Of a stretch of DNA of 64,000 nucleotides, positions 6,001-19,593 are shown in pieces. Source of the DNA: Mytilus californianus (Eukaryota > Mollusca > Bivalvia > Mytilida > Mytilidae); assembly GCF_021869535.1 (NCBI RefSeq), contig NW_026262637.1:31498553-31562552 (forward strand). The letters are read 5' to 3'. Position 1 is the first letter of the stretch. The number at the start of each line of letters is the position of its first letter. Under the pieces are notes generated by a model, which saw nothing but the letters and a program-made list of their open reading frames with translations, did not search any database and was not told the origin of the DNA. The position numbers and the translations under genes were made by a program.

Positions 6001-9000
6001 AAGAAGCATACCCCATAACAAGGGTATAAATCATGAGACTAGTCTTCAAACAGTCAGCTAAGTTCATTTAATATACAATGGAAAAGGCTAGATGCAGAGA
6101 AGTTCTCACTTGTAGCTAAAACCAGTCAAGACGGCACCTCCTACAGTTTAACAAATGTCGAGGGAAATCCTGGATCTGCCTGAATGCTTAATGCTACTGT
6201 GCGTTGTTATACTTGTGACTGCTCTAAATGTCCCACTAGTTCATACGTGTGTGGTGGTGGACACTCAAACTGTTGGTGGCTCATAGGAGATCCATGTACT
6301 TGGGTCCAAACAAGTTAACCAACCTGAATATGGATAACAAAGACAAGTTAATAATGCAGGAACTTTTAAAAAATGAAACTTAGCGAAGAAGCAATAATGA
6401 AAATGAAATATAATCATAACACTCAAAAAGGTGAATCTGTTAACAGAGCACTAAGTGTTTCCTTACCAAAGAATATGAACTTTTCTAGAAATTTGAAGGG
6501 AGGGAGGGAGGGCATCATCAATAATTCACACTTTGAATAATGGTACAGCTTATTCCTTGTGACAAAAAGCAGAATGTATTGGTTTTAAAATCTCAAAAGG
6601 TTCATTAAAACACTTCGACCAGATGTAAAGGGAGTGTGAACGGAACAAAGTAAACCAAAATACTCCAGAAAGGAAAAAGAAAAATTTACAACGCACCGGA
6701 CAGAAGACTAAGGTTCATGTGGAAGAAAAGGATCGAAGTAAACGTACAGATAGATATAAAAAAGGGCAACCTGATCCAAAACTTGATGCTGCATTTGTAA
6801 AAGCATAATGGACAATCATTCATATGGTAGAGTAATACCTGCTAAGAAGAATATACATACCAGAAGCTGTTCTTCAAAAGTTCCAAAATCAAGGAAGATA
6901 TAGCTGCATTCATCTACTGCTGAAAAAGATACAGACAAAATTAACGGTCCTTTTAAGGACCACCAAAATCTTTAAAAAGGAGTCTAAAATTGTTGTACAT
7001 TCAGTTAAAATTGTTTATATAAGCTATAGCCCTACCCCTTATATATCTTCAAAAAAAATCCAGGCCCAAATCTTTAAAATTGGAGAGCCCCTGGCAAAAT
7101 TTTCTGAGTTTACAAAATATTCTGTCGTTATTTATGTGATGCGGCTCTTCAGTAATGTGAGCCGCATTCCCACACAAACTTTTATGACACATAAAATGGC
7201 ATAAAGTGTTTTATTTAATTTTTAAAACTTATCAAAAACTAATTAAAAACCATAAAACTGAATCTATGGGCTTTTTTCTTTTTCCAGGTCCCAGAAATAG
7301 GATACTGGAAAGAAATAAGCCCATATTTTCCATCTTTTGTTGTCCCCTGATCCCATATAAGACATTTGTTATTTCTTGCCAGGTGGCTCTTTTCTAATAT
7401 TCTTTGCTGATATTTTTCGAAAAATCCCTCCATTTTAACTTACAAGTGTATGAATACATAATACCATCAAAATGACCTTACTGTAACCCCTTTTGAAACT
7501 TTAAATTGAAAAACAAACTTTTTAAAAATTTCATAAATTTAAATTTCAATTTAATTTAAAAAGTTTAATTCAAATTTTAAAAATAATTACACCATTGTTT
7601 TCCTTATTGAATTTTGAAGTTGCTGGCCAAATTTCATCTATGTAACTCCACAAATAAGCTTACAATTGCAGATTGAAGTGTTCAAAATATGCCCTCTGAC
7701 AGGAACGGGGACCCAGTTATTTCCCCCATTGAAACGCATTGAAAATCATAGTAAATAAATGGGGTGCTGTCCAATAAATAATTTTGATAGCCACCTTGGG
7801 ACTTCTGTTTCACGTTAGGCATTTGTTTCGAAGTTTCTAAGTGCAATCTCAGTGCCTCATGACCGGCATTCCGTTGCACAATTTTGTTTTGATTGACAAC
7901 AGGGTAGGTCGGTCTACTTCCGGGGAAGAATAAAGGCTAGAATTTAGGCAATTTACTCTATGTACCGACGCCAGATTACATTTAAATCAATCAAAATTTT
8001 TACAGAAATTCAAGCTAGAAAGCCTACCCATTCAAATAAATCTACATTCAGTTACAGAACTTGTGTAATAATAAAACTACACCATTTTAAATAAAAGTTA
8101 TATTTTTTTTTTAAGAACTACATTCGTGGGTACCGGACTGGTTGCCGTAACTGGGATCCTATTCCTGACAGGAACGGGGACCCAGTTATTTCCCCCATTG
8201 AAACGCATTGAAAATCATAGTAAATAAATGGGGTGCTGTCCAATAAATAATTTTGATAGCCACCTTGGGACTTCTGTTTCACGTTAGGCATTTGTTTCGA
8301 AGTTTCTAAGTGCAATCTCAGTGCCTCATGACCGGCATTCCGTTGCACAATTTTGTTTTGATTGACAACAGGGTAGGTCGGTCTACTTCCGGGGAAGAAT
8401 AAAGGCTAGAATTTAGGCAATTTACTCTATGTACCGACGCCAGATTACATTTAAATCAATCAAAATTTTTACAGAAATTCAAGCTAGAAAGCCTACCCAT
8501 TCAAATAAATCTACATTCAGTTACAGAACTTGTGTAATAATAAAACTACACCATTTTAAATAAAAGTTATATTTTTTTTTTAAGAACTACATTCGTGGGT
8601 ACCGGACTGGTTGCCGTAACTGGGATCCTATTCCTGTCAGACTTTAATTTTTTTTCCAGACTTTAAACTGCACTTTTAAAATAAAGATATACATCTCAGT
8701 AGTTATTGTGCAAAGTTTCAATAGATTTGATCCAACAGTTACAGAGTTATTGATCCTTATCTATGACATCTCAAATACCAGAAAATTGATCGGATAAAAT
8801 CATAAATTCATGAAGAAAATATGCTTAAAATCAGCAAAACTTTTTTATTTTAAAAGATATTTACATTCTGTAAATTGCACATGGTAGATAAAATCATTTT
8901 TGATATGGAAATCTAGTTAAAAAAGAAATTCTGCTGAAAAAAAAATAATTATAATTATTTTTTTAATTAAAAAAAAAATCTTATAAGAATTACATATGCA
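6001..9000 (+). repeat. Unit 3, 3000 bp, two segments
   Basis: Carries A at 8945 (T in most units). Coding relic 6037-6808, stem-loop 6946-6961, endonuclease relic 7049-7433 (-). Confidence 0.97.
7699..8636. mobile_element. 469-bp segments x2 (unit 3)
   Basis: Copies 7699-8167 and 8168-8636; no variant seen. Confidence 0.65.
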
Positions 9001-12000
9001 AAGAAGCATACCCCATCACAAGGGTATAAATCATGAGACTAGTCTTCAAACAGTCAGCTAAGTTCATTTAATATACAATGGAAAAGGCTAGATGCAGAGA
9101 AGTTCTCACTTGTAGCTAAAACCAGTCAAGACGGCACCTCCTACAGTTTAACAAATGTCGAGGGAAATCCTGGATCTGCCTGAATGCTTAATGCTACTGT
9201 GCGTTGTTATACTTGTGACTGCTCTAAATGTCCCACTAGTTCATACGTGTGTGGTGGTGGACACTCAAACTGTTGGTGGCTCATAGGAGATCCATGTACT
9301 TGGGTCCAAACAAGTTAACCAACCTGAATATGGATAACAAAGACAAGTTAATAATGCAGGAACTTTTAAAAAATGAAACTTAGCGAAGAAGCAATAATGA
9401 AAATGAAATATAATCATAACACTCAAAAAGGTGAATCTGTTAACAGAGCACTAAGTGTTTCCTTACCAAAGAATATGAACTTTTCTAGAAATTTGAAGGG
9501 AGGGAGGGAGGGCATCATCAATAATTCACACTTTGAATAATGGTACAGCTTATTCCTTGTGACAAAAAGCAGAATGTATTGGTTTTAAAATCTCAAAAGG
9601 TTCATTAAAACACTTCGACCAGATGTAAAGGGAGTGTGAACGGAACAAAGTAAACCAAAATACTCCAGAAAGGAAAAAGAAAAATTTACAACGCACCGGA
9701 CAGAAGACTAAGGTTCATGTGGAAGAAAAGGATCGAAGTAAACGTACAGATAGATATAAAAAAGGGCAACCTGATCCAAAACTTGATGCTGCATTTGTAA
9801 AAGCATAATGGACAATCATTCATATGGTAGAGTAATACCTGCTAAGAAGAATATACATACCAGAAGCTGTTCTTCAAAAGTTCCAAAATCAAGGAAGATA
9901 TAGCTGCATTCATCTACTGCTGAAAAAGATACAGACAAAATTAACGGTCCTTTTAAGGACCACCAAAATCTTTAAAAAGGAGTCTAAAATTGTTGTACAT
10001 TCAGTTAAAATTGTTTATATAAGCTATAGCCCTACCCCTTATATATCTTCAAAAAAAATCCAGGCCCAAATCTTTAAAATTGGAGAGCCCCTGGCAAAAT
10101 TTTCTGAGTTTACAAAATATTCTGTCGTTATTTATGTGATGCGGCTCTTCAGTAATGTGAGCCGCATTCCCACACAAACTTTTATGACACATAAAATGGC
10201 ATAAAGTGTTTTATTTAATTTTTAAAACTTATCAAAAACTAATTAAAAACCATAAAACTGAATCTATGGGCTTTTTTCTTTTTCCAGGTCCCAGAAATAG
10301 GATACTGGAAAGAAATAAGCCCATATTTTCCATCTTTTGTTGTCCCCTGATCCCATATAAGACATTTGTTATTTCTTGCCAGGTGGCTCTTTTCTAATAT
10401 TCTTTGCTGATATTTTTCGAAAAATCCCTCCATTTTAACTTACAAGTGTATGAATACATAATACCATCAAAATGACCTTACTGTAACCCCTTTTGAAACT
10501 TTAAATTGAAAAACAAACTTTTTAAAAATTTCATAAATTTAAATTTCAATTTAATTTAAAAAGTTTAATTCAAATTTTAAAAATAATTACACCATTGTTT
10601 TCCTTATTGAATTTTGAAGTTGCTGGCCAAATTTCATCTATGTAACTCCACAAATAAGCTTACAATTGCAGATTGAAGTGTTCAAAATATGCCCTCTGAC
10701 AGGAACGGGGACCCAGTTATTTCCCCCATTGAAACGCATTGAAAATCATAGTAAATAAATGGGGTGCTGTCCAATAAATAATTTTGATAGCCACCTTGGG
10801 ACTTCTGTTTCACGTTAGGCATTTGTTTCGAAGTTTCTAAGTGCAATCTCAGTGCCTCATGACCGGCATTCCGTTGCACAATTTTGTTTTGATTGACAAC
10901 AGGGTAGGTCGGTCTACTTCCGGGGAAGAATAAAGGCTAGAATTTAGGCAATTTACTCTATGTACCGACGCCAGATTACATTTAAATCAATCAAAATTTT
11001 TACAGAAATTCAAGCTAGAAAGCCTACCCATTCAAATAAATCTACATTCAGTTACAGAACTTGTGTAATAATAAAACTACACCATTTTAAATAAAAGTTA
11101 TATTTTTTTTTTAAGAACTACATTCGTGGGTACCGGACTGGTTGCCGTAACTGGGATCCTATTCCTGACAGGAACGGGGACCCAGTTATTTCCCCCATTG
11201 AAACGCATTGAAAATCATAGTAAATAAATGGGGTGCTGTCCAATAAATAATTTTGATAGCCACCTTGGGACTTCTGTTTCACGTTAGGCATTTGTTTCGA
11301 AGTTTCTAAGTGCAATCTCAGTGCCTCATGACCGGCATTCCGTTGCACAATTTTGTTTTGATTGACAACAGGGTAGGTCGGTCTACTTCCGGGGAAGAAT
11401 AAAGGCTAGAATTTAGGCAATTTACTCTATGTACCGACGCCAGATTACATTTAAATCAATCAAAATTTTTACAGAAATTCAAGCTAGAAAGCCTACCCAT
11501 TCAAATAAATCTACATTCAGTTACAGAACTTGTGTAATAATAAAACTACACCATTTTAAATAAAAGTTATATTTTTTTTTTAAGAACTACATTCGTGGGT
11601 ACCGGACTGGTTGCCGTAACTGGGATCCTATTCCTGTCAGACTTTAATTTTTTTTCCAGACTTTAAACTGCACTTTTAAAATAAAGATATACATCTCAGT
11701 AGTTATTGTGCAAAGTTTCAATAGATTTGATCCAACAGTTACAGAGTTATTGATCCTTATCTATGACATCTCAAATACCAGAAAATTGATCGGATAAAAT
11801 CATAAATTCATGAAGAAAATATGCTTAAAATCAGCAAAACTTTTTTATTTTAAAAGATATTTACATTCTGTAAATTGCACATGGTAGATAAAATCATTTT
11901 TGATATGGAAATCTAGTTAAAAAAGAAATTCTGCTGAAAAAAAAATAATTATAATTATTTTTTTAATTAAAAAAAAAATCTTATAAGAATTACATATGCA
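9001..12000 (+). repeat. Unit 4, 3000 bp, two segments
   Basis: Carries C at 9017 (A elsewhere) and A at 11945. Coding relic 9037-9808, stem-loop 9946-9961, endonuclease relic 10049-10433 (-). Confidence 0.97.
10699..11636. mobile_element. 469-bp segments x2 (unit 4)
   Basis: Copies 10699-11167 and 11168-11636; no variant seen. Confidence 0.65.
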
Positions 12001-14531
12001 AAGAAGCATACCCCATCACAAGGGTATAAATCATGAGACTAGTCTTCAAACAGTCAGCTAAGTTCATTTAATATACAATGGAAAAGGCTAGATGCAGAGA
12101 AGTTCTCACTTGTAGCTAAAACCAGTCAAGACGGCACCTCCTACAGTTTAACAAATGTCGAGGGAAATCCTGGATCTGCCTGAATGCTTAATGCTACTGT
12201 GCGTTGTTATACTTGTGACTGCTCTAAATGTCCCACTAGTTCATACGTGTGTGGTGGTGGACACTCAAACTGTTGGTGGCTCATAGGAGATCCATGTACT
12301 TGGGTCCAAACAAGTTAACCAACCTGAATATGGATAACAAAGACAAGTTAATAATGCAGGAACTTTTAAAAAATGAAACTTAGCGAAGAAGCAATAATGA
12401 AAATGAAATATAATCATAACACTCAAAAAGGTGAATCTGTTAACAGAGCACTAAGTGTTTCCTTACCAAAGAATATGAACTTTTCTAGAAATTTGAAGGG
12501 AGGGAGGGAGGGCATCATCAATAATTCACACTTTGAATAATGGTACAGCTTATTCCTTGTGACAAAAAGCAGAATGTATTGGTTTTAAAATCTCAAAAGG
12601 TTCATTAAAACACTTCGACCAGATGTAAAGGGAGTGTGAACGGAACAAAGTAAACCAAAATACTCCAGAAAGGAAAAAGAAAAATTTACAACGCACCGGA
12701 CAGAAGACTAAGGTTCATGTGGAAGAAAAGGATCGAAGTAAACGTACAGATAGATATAAAAAAGGGCAACCTGATCCAAAACTTGATGCTGCATTTGTAA
12801 AAGCATAATGGACAATCATTCATATGGTAGAGTAATACCTGCTAAGAAGAATATACATACCAGAAGCTGTTCTTCAAAAGTTCCAAAATCAAGGAAGATA
12901 TAGCTGCATTCATCTACTGCTGAAAAAGATACAGACAAAATTAACGGTCCTTTTAAGGACCACCAAAATCTTTAAAAAGGAGTCTAAAATTGTTGTACAT
13001 TCAGTTAAAATTGTTTATATAAGCTATAGCCCTACCCCTTATATATCTTCAAAAAAAATCCAGGCCCAAATCTTTAAAATTGGAGAGCCCCTGGCAAAAT
13101 TTTCTGAGTTTACAAAATATTCTGTCGTTATTTATGTGATGCGGCTCTTCAGTAATGTGAGCCGCATTCCCACACAAACTTTTATGACACATAAAATGGC
13201 ATAAAGTGTTTTATTTAATTTTTAAAACTTATCAAAAACTAATTAAAAACCATAAAACTGAATCTATGGGCTTTTTTCTTTTTCCAGGTCCCAGAAATAG
13301 GATACTGGAAAGAAATAAGCCCATATTTTCCATCTTTTGTTGTCCCCTGATCCCATATAAGACATTTGTTATTTCTTGCCAGGTGGCTCTTTTCTAATAT
13401 TCTTTGCTGATATTTTTCGAAAAATCCCTCCATTTTAACTTACAAGTGTATGAATACATAATACCATCAAAATGACCTTACTGTAACCCCTTTTGAAACT
13501 TTAAATTGAAAAACAAACTTTTTAAAAATTTCATAAATTTAAATTTCAATTTAATTTAAAAAGTTTAATTCAAATTTTAAAAATAATTACACCATTGTTT
13601 TCCTTATTGAATTTTGAAGTTGCTGGCCAAATTTCATCTATGTAACTCCACAAATAAGCTTACAATTGCAGATTGAAGTGTTCAAAATATGCCCTCTGAC
13701 AGGAACGGGGACCCAGTTATTTCCCCCATTGAAACGCATTGAAAATCATAGTAAATAAATGGGGTGCTGTCCAATAAATAATTTTGATAGCCACCTTGGG
13801 ACTTCTGTTTCACGTTAGGCATTTGTTTCGAAGTTTCTAAGTGCAATCTCAGTGCCTCATGACCGGCATTCCGTTGCACAATTTTGTTTTGATTGACAAC
13901 AGGGTAGGTCGGTCTACTTCCGGGGAAGAATAAAGGCTAGAATTTAGGCAATTTACTCTATGTACCGACGCCAGATTACATTTAAATCAATCAAAATTTT
14001 TACAGAAATTCAAGCTAGAAAGCCTACCCATTCAAATAAATCTACATTCAGTTACAGAACTTGTGTAATAATAAAACTACACCATTTTAAATAAAAGTTA
14101 TATTTTTTTTTTAAGAACTACATTCGTGGGTACCGAACTGGTTGCCGTAACTGGGATCCTATTCCTGTCAGACTTTAATTTTTTTTCCAGACTTTAAACT
14201 GCACTTTTAAAATAAAGATATACATCTCAGTAGTTATTGTGCAAAGTTTCAATAGATTTGATCCAACAGTTACAGAGTTATTGATCCTTATCTATGACAT
14301 CTCAAATACCAGAAAATTGATCGGATAAAATCATAAATTCATGAAGAAAATATGCTTAAAATCAGCAAAACTTTTTTATTTTAAAAGATATTTACATTCT
14401 GTAAATTGCACATGGTAGATAAAATCATTTTTGATATGGAAATCTAGTTAAAAAAGAAATTCTGCTGAAAAAAAATTAATTATAATTATTTTTTTAATTA
14501 AAAAAAAAATCTTATAAGAATTACATATGCA
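12001..14531 (+). repeat. Unit 5, 2531 bp, one segment
   Basis: Carries C at 12017, shared only with unit 4. Coding relic 12037-12808, stem-loop 12946-12961, endonuclease relic 13049-13433 (-). Confidence 0.97.
13699..14167. mobile_element. 469-bp segment x1 (unit 5)
   Basis: Single copy with a private G-to-A change at 14136, close to the right end. Confidence 0.65.
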
Positions 14532-16593
14532 AAGAAGCATACCCCATAACAAGGGTATAAATCATGAGACTAGTCTTCAAACAGTCAGCTAAGTTCATTT
14601 AATATACAATGGAAAAGGCTAGATGCAGAGAAGTTCTCACTTGTAGCTAAAACCAGTCAAGACGGCACCTCCTACAGTTTAACAAATGTCGAGGGAAATC
14701 CTGGATCTGCCTGAATGCTTAATGCTACTGTGCGTTGTTATACTTGTGACTGCTCTAAATGTCCCACTAGTTCATACGTGTGTGGTGGTGGACACTCAAA
14801 CTGTTGGTGGCTCATAGGAGATCCATGTACTTGGGTCCAAACAAGTTAACCAACCTGAATATGGATAACAAAGACAAGTTAATAATGCAGGAACTTTTAA
14901 AAAATGAAACTTAGCGAAGAAGCAATAATGAAAATGAAATATAATCATAACACTCAAAAAGGTGAATCTGTTAACAGAGCACTAAGTGTTTCCTTACCAA
15001 AGAATATGAACTTTTCTAGAAATTTGAAGGGAGGGAGGGAGGGCATCATCAATAATTCACACTTTGAATAATGGTACAGCTTATTCCTTGTGACAAAAAG
15101 CAGAATGTATTGGTTTTAAAATCTCAAAAGGTTCATTAAAACACTTCGACCAGATGTAAAGGGAGTGTGAACGGAACAAAGTAAACCAAAATACTCCAGA
15201 AAGGAAAAAGAAAAATTTACAACGCACCGGACAGAAGACTAAGGTTCATGTGGAAGAAAAGGATCGAAGTAAACGTACAGATAGATATAAAAAAGGGCAA
15301 CCTGATCCAAAACTTGATGCTGCATTTGTAAAAGCATAATGGACAATCATTCATATGGTAGAGTAATACCTGCTAAGAAGAATATACATACCAGAAGCTG
15401 TTCTTCAAAAGTTCCAAAATCAAGGAAGATATAGCTGCATTCATCTACTGCTGAAAAAGATACAGACAAAATTAACGGTCCTTTTAAGGACCACCAAAAT
15501 CTTTAAAAAGGAGTCTAAAATTGTTGTACATTCAGTTAAAATTGTTTATATAAGCTATAGCCCTACCCCTTATATATCTTCAAAAAAAATCCAGGCCCAA
15601 ATCTTTAAAATTGGAGAGCCCCTGGCAAAATTTTCTGAGTTTACAAAATATTCTGTCGTTATTTATGTGATGCGGCTCTTCAGTAATGTGAGCCGCATTC
15701 CCACACAAACTTTTATGACACATAAAATGGCATAAAGTGTTTTATTTAATTTTTAAAACTTATCAAAAACTAATTAAAAACCATAAAACTGAATCTATGG
15801 GCTTTTTTCTTTTTCCAGGTCCCAGAAATAGGATACTGGAAAGAAATAAGCCCATATTTTCCATCTTTTGTTGTCCCCTGATCCCATATAAGACATTTGT
15901 TATTTCTTGCCAGGTGGCTCTTTTCTAATATTCTTTGCTGATATTTTTCGAAAAATCCCTCCATTTTAACTTACAAGTGTATGAATACATAATACCATCA
16001 AAATGACCTTACTGTAACCCCTTTTGAAACTTTAAATTGAAAAACAAACTTTTTAAAAATTTCATAAATTTAAATTTCAATTTAATTTAAAAAGTTTAAT
16101 TCAAATTTTAAAAATAATTACACCATTGTTTTCCTTATTGAATTTTGAAGTTGCTGGCCAAATTTCATCTATGTAACTCCACAAATAAGCTTACAATTGC
16201 AGATTGAAGTGTTCAAAATATGCCCTCTGACAGACTTTAATTTTTTTTCCAGACTTTAAACTGCACTTTTAAAATAAAGATATACATCTCAGTAGTTATT
16301 GTGCAAAGTTTCAATAGATTTGATCCAACAGTTACAGAGTTATTGATCCTTATCTATGACATCTCAAATACCAGAAAATTGATCGGATAAAATCATAAAT
16401 TCATGAAGAAAATATGCTTAAAATCAGCAAAACTTTTTTATTTTAAAAGATATTTACATTCTGTAAATTGCACATGGTAGATAAAATCATTTTTGATATG
16501 GAAATCTAGTTAAAAAAGAAATTCTGCTGAAAAAAAATTAATTATAATTATTTTTTTAATTAAAAAAAAAATCTTATAAGAATTACATATGCA
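14532..16593 (+). repeat. Unit 6, 2062 bp, empty site
   Basis: The junction CTCTG/ACAGACTTT falls at 16229/16230 with no 469-bp segment. Coding relic 14568-15339, stem-loop 15477-15492, endonuclease relic 15580-15964 (-). Confidence 0.97.
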
Positions 16594-19593
16594 AAGAAGC
16601 ATACCCCATAACAAGGGTATAAATCATGAGACTAGTCTTCAAACAGTCAGCTAAGTTCATTTAATATACAATGGAAAAGGCTAGATGCAGAGAAGTTCTC
16701 ACTTGTAGCTAAAACCAGTCAAGACGGCACCTCCTACAGTTTAACAAATGTCGAGGGAAATCCTGGATCTGCCTGAATGCTTAATGCTACTGTGCGTTGT
16801 TATACTTGTGACTGCTCTAAATGTCCCACTAGTTCATACGTGTGTGGTGGTGGACACTCAAACTGTTGGTGGCTCATAGGAGATCCATGTACTTGGGTCC
16901 AAACAAGTTAACCAACCTGAATATGGATAACAAAGACAAGTTAATAATGCAGGAACTTTTAAAAAATGAAACTTAGCGAAGAAGCAATAATGAAAATGAA
17001 ATATAATCATAACACTCAAAAAGGTGAATCTGTTAACAGAGCACTAAGTGTTTCCTTACCAAAGAATATGAACTTTTCTAGAAATTTGAAGGGAGGGAGG
17101 GAGGGCATCATCAATAATTCACACTTTGAATAATGGTACAGCTTATTCCTTGTGACAAAAAGCAGAATGTATTGGTTTTAAAATCTCAAAAGGTTCATTA
17201 AAACACTTCGACCAGATGTAAAGGGAGTGTGAACGGAACAAAGTAAACCAAAATACTCCAGAAAGGAAAAAGAAAAATTTACAACGCACCGGACAGAAGA
17301 CTAAGGTTCATGTGGAAGAAAAGGATCGAAGTAAACGTACAGATAGATATAAAAAAGGGCAACCTGATCCAAAACTTGATGCTGCATTTGTAAAAGCATA
17401 ATGGACAATCATTCATATGGTAGAGTAATACCTGCTAAGAAGAATATACATACCAGAAGCTGTTCTTCAAAAGTTCCAAAATCAAGGAAGATATAGCTGC
17501 ATTCATCTACTGCTGAAAAAGATACAGACAAAATTAACGGTCCTTTTAAGGACCACCAAAATCTTTAAAAAGGAGTCTAAAATTGTTGTACATTCAGTTA
17601 AAATTGTTTATATAAGCTATAGCCCTACCCCTTATATATCTTCAAAAAAAATCCAGGCCCAAATCTTTAAAATTGGAGAGCCCCTGGCAAAATTTTCTGA
17701 GTTTACAAAATATTCTGTCGTTATTTATGTGATGCGGCTCTTCAGTAATGTGAGCCGCATTCCCACACAAACTTTTATGACACATAAAATGGCATAAAGT
17801 GTTTTATTTAATTTTTAAAACTTATCAAAAACTAATTAAAAACCATAAAACTGAATCTATGGGCTTTTTTCTTTTTCCAGGTCCCAGAAATAGGATACTG
17901 GAAAGAAATAAGCCCATATTTTCCATCTTTTGTTGTCCCCTGATCCCATATAAGACATTTGTTATTTCTTGCCAGGTGGCTCTTTTCTAATATTCTTTGC
18001 TGATATTTTTCGAAAAATCCCTCCATTTTAACTTACAAGTGTATGAATACATAATACCATCAAAATGACCTTACTGTAACCCCTTTTGAAACTTTAAATT
18101 GAAAAACAAACTTTTTAAAAATTTCATAAATTTAAATTTCAATTTAATTTAAAAAGTTTAATTCAAATTTTAAAAATAATTACACCATTGTTTTCCTTAT
18201 TGAATTTTGAAGTTGCTGGCCAAATTTCATCTATGTAACTCCACAAATAAGCTTACAATTGCAGATTGAAGTGTTCAAAATATGCCCTCTGACAGGAACG
18301 GGGACCCAGTTATTTCCCCCATTGAAACGCATTGAAAATCATAGTAAATAAATGGGGTGCTGTCCAATAAATAATTTTGATAGCCACCTTGGGACTTCTG
18401 TTTCACGTTAGGCATTTGTTTCGAAGTTTCTAAGTGCAATCTCAGTGCCTCATGACCGGCATTCCGTTGCACAATTTTGTTTTGATTGACAACAGGGTAG
18501 GTCGGTCTACTTCCGGGGAAGAATAAAGGCTAGAATTTAGGCAATTTACTCTATGTACCGACGCCAGATTACATTTAAATCAATCAAAATTTTTACAGAA
18601 ATTCAAGCTAGAAAGCCTACCCATTCAAATAAATCTACATTCAGTTACAGAACTTGTGTAATAATAAAACTACACCATTTTAAATAAAAGTTATATTTTT
18701 TTTTTAAGAACTACATTCGTGGGTACCGGACTGGTTGCCGTAACTGGGATCCTATTCCTGACAGGAACGGGGACCCAGTTATTTCCCCCATTGAAACGCA
18801 TTGAAAATCATAGTAAATAAATGGGGTGCTGTCCAATAAATAATTTTGATAGCCACCTTGGGACTTCTGTTTCACGTTAGGCATTTGTTTCGAAGTTTCT
18901 AAGTGCAATCTCAGTGCCTCATGACCGGCATTCCGTTGCACAATTTTGTTTTGATTGACAACAGGGTAGGTCGGTCTACTTCCGGGGAAGAATAAAGGCT
19001 AGAATTTAGGCAATTTACTCTATGTACCGACGCCAGATTACATTTAAATCAATCAAAATTTTTACAGAAATTCAAGCTAGAAAGCCTACCCATTCAAATA
19101 AATCTACATTCAGTTACAGAACTTGTGTAATAATAAAACTACACCATTTTAAATAAAAGTTATATTTTTTTTTTAAGAACTACATTCGTGGGTACCGGAC
19201 TGGTTGCCGTAACTGGGATCCTATTCCTGTCAGACTTTAATTTTTTTTCCAGACTTTAAACTGCACTTTTAAAATAAAGATATACATCTCAGTAGTTATT
19301 GTGCAAAGTTTCAATAGATTTGATCCAACAGTTACAGAGTTATTGATCCTTATCTATGACATCTCAAATACCAGAAAATTGATCGGATAAAATCATAAAT
19401 TCATGAAGAAAATATGCTTAAAATCAGCAAAACTTTTTTATTTTAAAAGATATTTACATTCTGTAAATTGCACATGGTAGATAAAATCATTTTTGATATG
19501 GAAATCTAGTTAAAAAAGAAATTCTGCTGAAAAAAAATTAATTATAATTATTTTTTTAATTAAAAAAAAAATCTTATAAGAATTACATATGCA
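16594..19593 (+). repeat. Unit 7, 3000 bp, two segments
   Basis: Coding relic 16630-17401, stem-loop 17539-17554, endonuclease relic 17642-18026 (-). T form at offset 2945. Confidence 0.97.
18292..19229. mobile_element. 469-bp segments x2 (unit 7)
   Basis: Copies 18292-18760 and 18761-19229; no variant seen. Confidence 0.65.
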
